From the NCBI GenBank assembly GCA_017993025.1, contig JAGONL010000012.1, forward strand, positions 1-7,325: a DNA stretch of 7,325 bases. Reading direction: 5' to 3'. A program made the translations under genes and the position numbers. Each line of letters opens with the position of its first letter. Positions within the stretch are counted from its first letter, which is position 1. Source of the stretch: Candidatus Saccharimonadota bacterium. Its GTDB lineage: Bacteria; Patescibacteriota; Saccharimonadia; Saccharimonadales; SZUA-47. Shown piece by piece: positions 5,160 through 7,325 of the stretch. Below the pieces are notes generated by a model, which saw nothing but the letters and a program-made list of their open reading frames with translations, did no database searches and was not told the origin of the DNA.

Positions 5160-5602
5160 ATAGTGAATATCCGCTTACACCACAGGAATTTAGCGAAATC
5201 TACTCCAAAGTACCAAGGTTAACTGTTGAGCTCATTGTAAAAACCCCTGAAGGCTTGCTTATGACACTCAGAAGCATAGAGCCGTATGCAGGGCTTTGGC
5301 ATATACCAGGGGGTACCGTTTACTATGGTGAATCCATTGAGGATACTATTAATCGAATTGCCAAGCGTGAACTAAACATCAGGCCAATCAATCCAAAACT
5401 TATAGGTATAATCGAATATCCTAGCCTGGTTGCGAGTGGTTATGGCGACCCTAAAGGTCAAGCTTATTTAATAACTGAGTTTGAAGGTGACGTGCAAGTA
5501 GATTCTGGTGCAGAAGAAGCTAGATGGTTTAGTGAATGTCCAGAAGACACTCTCCCAGACCAGATTATATTCCTTAGAGATAATAATCTATTTAATTCGT
5601 GA
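5150..5602 (+). CDS. Nudix hydrolase with a GDP-mannose-mannosyl-hydrolase-like box
   Basis: Nudix proteins hydrolyse nucleoside diphosphates linked to another moiety. The 150-residue sequence starts with LTPQEFSEIYSKVPRLTVEL, which resembles the N-terminus of Gmm. Its box (55-77) reads G-x5-E-x7-R-I-A-K-R-E-L-N-I. Compared with the canonical GX5EX7REUXEEXGU, the Glu after Arg69 is Ile70, the first Glu of EE is Arg73, and Gly is Asn76. Gmm has the same two glutamates substituted, so a sugar-nucleotide hydrolase acting by C-O cleavage is more likely than a standard pyrophosphohydrolase. The histidine reported as Gmm's catalytic base appears to be absent (GAEEARWF at 120-127). The start overlaps the permease end by 10 bases, with AAGGT 6 bases upstream, so it is the third gene of the operon. 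Its 3' end overlaps the opposing EamA gene by 15 bases. Confidence 0.87.
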   Translation: MGINSEYPLTPQEFSEIYSKVPRLTVELIVKTPEGLLMTLRSIEPYAGLWHIPGGTVYYGESIEDTINRIAKRELNIRPINPKLIGIIEYPSLVASGYGDPKGQAYLITEFEGDVQVDSGAEEARWFSECPEDTLPDQIIFLRDNNLFNS

Positions 5603-6004
5603 ATAAACCACAAGTCCAAGCCCTATTGTCACCAAAAGAAGTCCCAAACCCTGAAGTGGAACAATTTTCTCTTTAAATAAGAAGTAACTAAGGATACTTG
5701 TTATGACAATTGACCCTCCGAAAACAACTGGACCAACAATTGCTACGTTGTTTTGCTCATAGGATTTGCCTAGTGCAAGGGTAAATACTGATATTAATAG
5801 TCCTCCGGCAATCGCCGCAATAATTCCGCCTTTGCTGGATACTTTTGTGCCCGTTTTTGCCGTTAAAAACAGTAGTAACGGTGCAGAAATAGATATTATA
5901 TTCACAATTAGACTTACAAGACTGATATTGGCGTGGCGATTGGCAAAAGCCCCCACAAGTATTGCTGCTGAATAAGTGGCTAGAGCCAGAAATATATAAA
6001 TCAT
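5588..6004 (-). CDS. Half-size EamA/DMT-family membrane transporter
   Basis: From the ATG at 6004 the protein has 138 residues and about five membrane segments (2-20, 29-48, 59-77, 87-109, 116-134). The end (GPVVFGGSIVITSILSYFLF, then KEKIVPLQGLGLLL) matches the last helices of an EamA/drug-metabolite-transporter repeat, with the conserved FKEK turn. Full EamA transporters have two such repeats and about ten helices, so this one-repeat protein would have to act as a dimer. An in-frame ATG at 6091 would add 29 residues, but that extension runs through both divergent promoters and 23 bases of the next gene, and has no transporter-like sequence. TGTTATTAT, an extended -10, ends exactly 7 bases before the 6004 ATG. 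Substrate unknown. Confidence 0.8.
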   Translation of the reverse strand: MIYIFLALATYSAAILVGAFANRHANISLVSLIVNIISISAPLLLFLTAKTGTKVSSKGGIIAAIAGGLLISVFTLALGKSYEQNNVAIVGPVVFGGSIVITSILSYFLFKEKIVPLQGLGLLLVTIGLGLVVYSRIK

Positions 6005-6011
6005 TAAAGAT

Positions 6012-6020
6012 ATAATAACA
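6012..6020 (-). promoter_or_regulatory. Extended -10 promoter of the EamA gene, leaderless
   Basis: TGTTATTAT on the minus strand (6020-6012) fits the extended -10 pattern TGnTATAAT with one mismatch and leaves 7 bases before the ATG at 6004. No good -35 is seen, which is common for extended -10 promoters. No Shine-Dalgarno lies between it and the start codon. Confidence 0.55.
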
Positions 6021-6032
6021 TGCAGAAAATCA

Positions 6033-6061
6033 TTGATATTAAAGCGTAAACGTGATATAAT
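6033..6061 (+). promoter_or_regulatory. Near-consensus promoter of the 192-residue protein gene, leaderless
   Basis: TTGATA (6033-6038), a 17-base spacer and TATAAT (6056-6061) form a near-perfect vegetative promoter. Seven bases then lead straight to the ATG at 6069, so the transcript should begin at the start codon. A second TATAAT overlaps at 6061-6066 but would start inside the gene. There is no Shine-Dalgarno. It is the best promoter in the window and lies back to back with the EamA promoter. Confidence 0.75.
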
Positions 6062-6068
6062 ATAATAC

Positions 6069-6647
6069 ATGGCAAAAACACCCATATCCACACAACAAGG
6101 CAGTATGTTCGATCAACAAGGCCCAACAAACTATGAAGTAGCAGGAATTCACTATGGACCTGTCGAGCTTGGAGGTGGTGTTATCGAGGGTGATTCAACT
6201 GACATTACGCAGTATCTTGGATTTTATGTAGACGCAGTTCGTCAGATTGGAAGAGGCCGATCAAACGATATCGGTTTTGGTGCTCTTTATACTAATAGTT
6301 CCCCTGTTCGAGAAGTAGCAGCCCAGCACGATAATCCTGACAAAGCAGAGGTACAGCGTACAGTGGTAGATAGTAGACTAACTCATATGAATAGAGCAAA
6401 TCATATTTTACTGAAACGTTCTAACATCAGAGAAGCTAACGCTAGAAAATGGCAGTCTAAGGGTGCGCTTACTCAAGAAGACATAGAAAAAATCCCACTT
6501 GTTGAAGACGCACATATGTTAGAAGGTAAATGGTATGGAAAAACTAGTGAAGTATCTGACCCTGAAAAGTCGGCAGAACGTAGAAAACTATACACAACTC
6601 ACAAAAAATATCAAAAACATATAAATAAACAACCAAAAGCGGCTTAA
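6069..6647 (+). CDS. Soluble basic protein of unknown function (192 residues)
   Basis: I do not recognise a family. The protein has no signal peptide or membrane segment. The N-terminus is Gln-rich and flexible (STQQGSMFDQQGPTN, 7-21), followed by a glycine-containing beta-like stretch (GIHYGPVELGGGVIEGD, 26-42). The region 95-125 looks helical and basic (VVDSRLTHMNRANHILLKR). The C-terminus is strongly basic and probably helical (SAERRKLYTTHKKYQKHINK, 168-187). The KR-rich tail would suit binding to RNA, ribosomes or DNA, but this is a guess. The ATG at 6069 is fixed by a near-consensus leaderless promoter. The dihydrouridine synthase begins 4 bases after its stop, so the two are likely cotranscribed and the protein may relate to tRNA or translation. 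Confidence 0.75.
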   Translation: MAKTPISTQQGSMFDQQGPTNYEVAGIHYGPVELGGGVIEGDSTDITQYLGFYVDAVRQIGRGRSNDIGFGALYTNSSPVREVAAQHDNPDKAEVQRTVVDSRLTHMNRANHILLKRSNIREANARKWQSKGALTQEDIEKIPLVEDAHMLEGKWYGKTSEVSDPEKSAERRKLYTTHKKYQKHINKQPKAA

Positions 6648-6651
6648 GAAA

Positions 6652-7325
6652 TTGCCTAAAGATACTATATTTGTTCTGGCGCCGATGGATGATGTTACTG
6701 ATACGGTTTTTCGCCGTATTGTGGCAGATTGTGCACCAGCGGATTATACAGTGACCGAGTTTGTGAATGTTGACGGACTCTGTAGCAGGGGCCGTAGCAA
6801 AGTTATAAGAAAATTGGGCGTGGAGGTAGACACAACGCCAGTAATTGCTCAAATTTGGGGTAAAACACCAGAAAACTTCGAAACAATTGCCCGTGAGATT
6901 GCCGATGGTACAATTCCAGGATTTGTCGGTGTAGACCTCAATTTTGGTTGTCCTGAAAAGAGCGTCGTTAAAAACGAATGTTGCTCTGCTTTGCAACAGC
7001 CAGAACTTCGAGAGAAAGCGCTGAGTATTATCAAGGCTACCCAGGACGGTCTAGCTGGACGTTTGCCTTTAAGTATTAAAACAAGACTTGGGTTTGATAA
7101 GATTGATTATTCCTGGCACGAATTTTTGCTTAGCCAAAAACCCGCAATTCTAACGGTGCATGTGCGAACTACTAAACAAATGAGCAAGGTTCCGGCCCGG
7201 TGGGAAGCAATTGAACCAATTGTTGCTCTGCGTGACAAACTATCACCCGATACAAAAATCGTCTTAAACGGCGATATTATGAACAAAAAACAGGGTATTG
7301 AGCTGGCAGAAAAACACGGTGTTGA
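6652..7325 (+). CDS. dus: tRNA-dihydrouridine synthase, N-terminal part (runs off the window)
   Basis: Dus enzymes reduce uridine to dihydrouridine in the tRNA D-loop region, using FMN and NADPH. The visible 224 residues form the FMN-binding TIM barrel. VLAPMDDVTD (8-17) is the FMN-phosphate-side N-terminal motif, and NFGCP (97-101) contains the catalytic Cys100. SIKTRLGF (141-148), LTVHVRTTKQ (167-176) and NGDI (206-209) are the remaining barrel motifs. No ATG precedes the conserved VLAPMDD; an in-frame stop lies at 6622-6624. TTG at 6652 is the only plausible start, because the ATG at 6685 would remove half of the first motif. Oddities are VHVRT where the family usually has VHGRT, and adjacent cysteines 110-111 (NECCSAL). 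It lies 4 bases after the upstream stop, with only a weak ribosome-binding site, suggesting coupled translation. The 3' part is missing. Confidence 0.9.
   Translation, partial: MPKDTIFVLAPMDDVTDTVFRRIVADCAPADYTVTEFVNVDGLCSRGRSKVIRKLGVEVDTTPVIAQIWGKTPENFETIAREIADGTIPGFVGVDLNFGCPEKSVVKNECCSALQQPELREKALSIIKATQDGLAGRLPLSIKTRLGFDKIDYSWHEFLLSQKPAILTVHVRTTKQMSKVPARWEAIEPIVALRDKLSPDTKIVLNGDIMNKKQGIELAEKHGV

Noticed and set aside
5766..5975. Plus-strand open frame opposite the EamA gene
   Set aside because: The minus-strand frame encodes the recognisable EamA repeat; this one is antisense noise.
6005..6091. Longer EamA reading from ATG 6091
   Set aside because: It crosses two divergent promoters and the start of the 192-residue gene, and the extra residues do not resemble a transporter N-terminus.
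6544..7034. Open frames on the minus strand opposite the dihydrouridine synthase
   Set aside because: They are shadows. The plus-strand frame from 6652 is open to the window end and carries clear Dus motifs.
1..7325. UGA recoding to glycine, as in some CPR lineages
   Set aside because: UGA ends the Mur ligase and the Nudix gene at sensible positions, and no gene needs an in-frame UGA.
1..7325. CRISPR array, tRNA, rRNA, riboswitch, insertion sequence or phage module
   Set aside because: No spaced direct repeats, cloverleaf, transposase, integrase or phage-like protein was seen on either strand; all gaps above 60 bases are accounted for by promoters, terminators or the inverted repeat.

Overview
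The window reads as a piece of a small-genome Patescibacteria (CPR) chromosome, most likely Candidatus Saccharibacteria (TM7). Three things point there: the AT-rich base composition, very tight gene packing, and several small proteins of types I associate with that group. The clearest are the 66-residue protein that begins MAYKHTNSKG and the single-pass protein containing ELHGPEDVMYIARDKVLYWE. UGA is used as an ordinary stop (end of the Mur ligase and of the Nudix gene), so the code is standard and not the UGA=Gly code of Gracilibacteria/Absconditabacteria. The taxon is an inference from memory of protein families, not from a search.

Left part (1-2925), all on the minus strand. The 5' end of a VOC/glyoxalase-fold gene runs off the left edge and is coupled by a GTGA overlap to a MurC-type Mur ligase. 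A 140-base intergenic stretch carries an imperfect TAGGG/CCCTA-rich inverted repeat. It is followed by a two-helix membrane protein of unknown role, then a terminator, then a single-pass membrane protein of unknown role. The last of these faces divergently away from the next gene across a region with promoters on both strands.

Middle part (2926-5602), plus strand. A 66-residue conserved CPR protein has its own promoter, a perfect palindrome over the -35, a good ribosome-binding site and a strong terminator. A compact three-gene operon follows: ABC-2 type ATPase, its six-helix permease, and a Nudix hydrolase with a GDP-mannose-hydrolase-like box. The genes are 2 bases apart and then overlap by 10 bases.

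Right part (5588-7325). A half-size EamA/DMT membrane protein on the minus strand converges on the Nudix gene with a 15-base overlap. A 64-base divergent promoter region separates it from a plus-strand pair: a 192-residue soluble basic protein of unknown function, then a tRNA-dihydrouridine synthase. The synthase starts at TTG and runs off the right edge.

The most notable pattern is in translation starts. At least three genes (3283, 6004 on the minus strand, 6069) have a -10 hexamer exactly 7 bases before the ATG and no Shine-Dalgarno sequence, as expected for leaderless mRNAs. Genes at 2794 (minus), 2989, 5150 and 70 (minus) have clear Shine-Dalgarno sequences. No tRNA, rRNA, CRISPR array, insertion sequence or phage gene was seen. 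No clearly new multi-gene system is present; the novelty lies in the uncharacterised CPR proteins and the regulatory layout.
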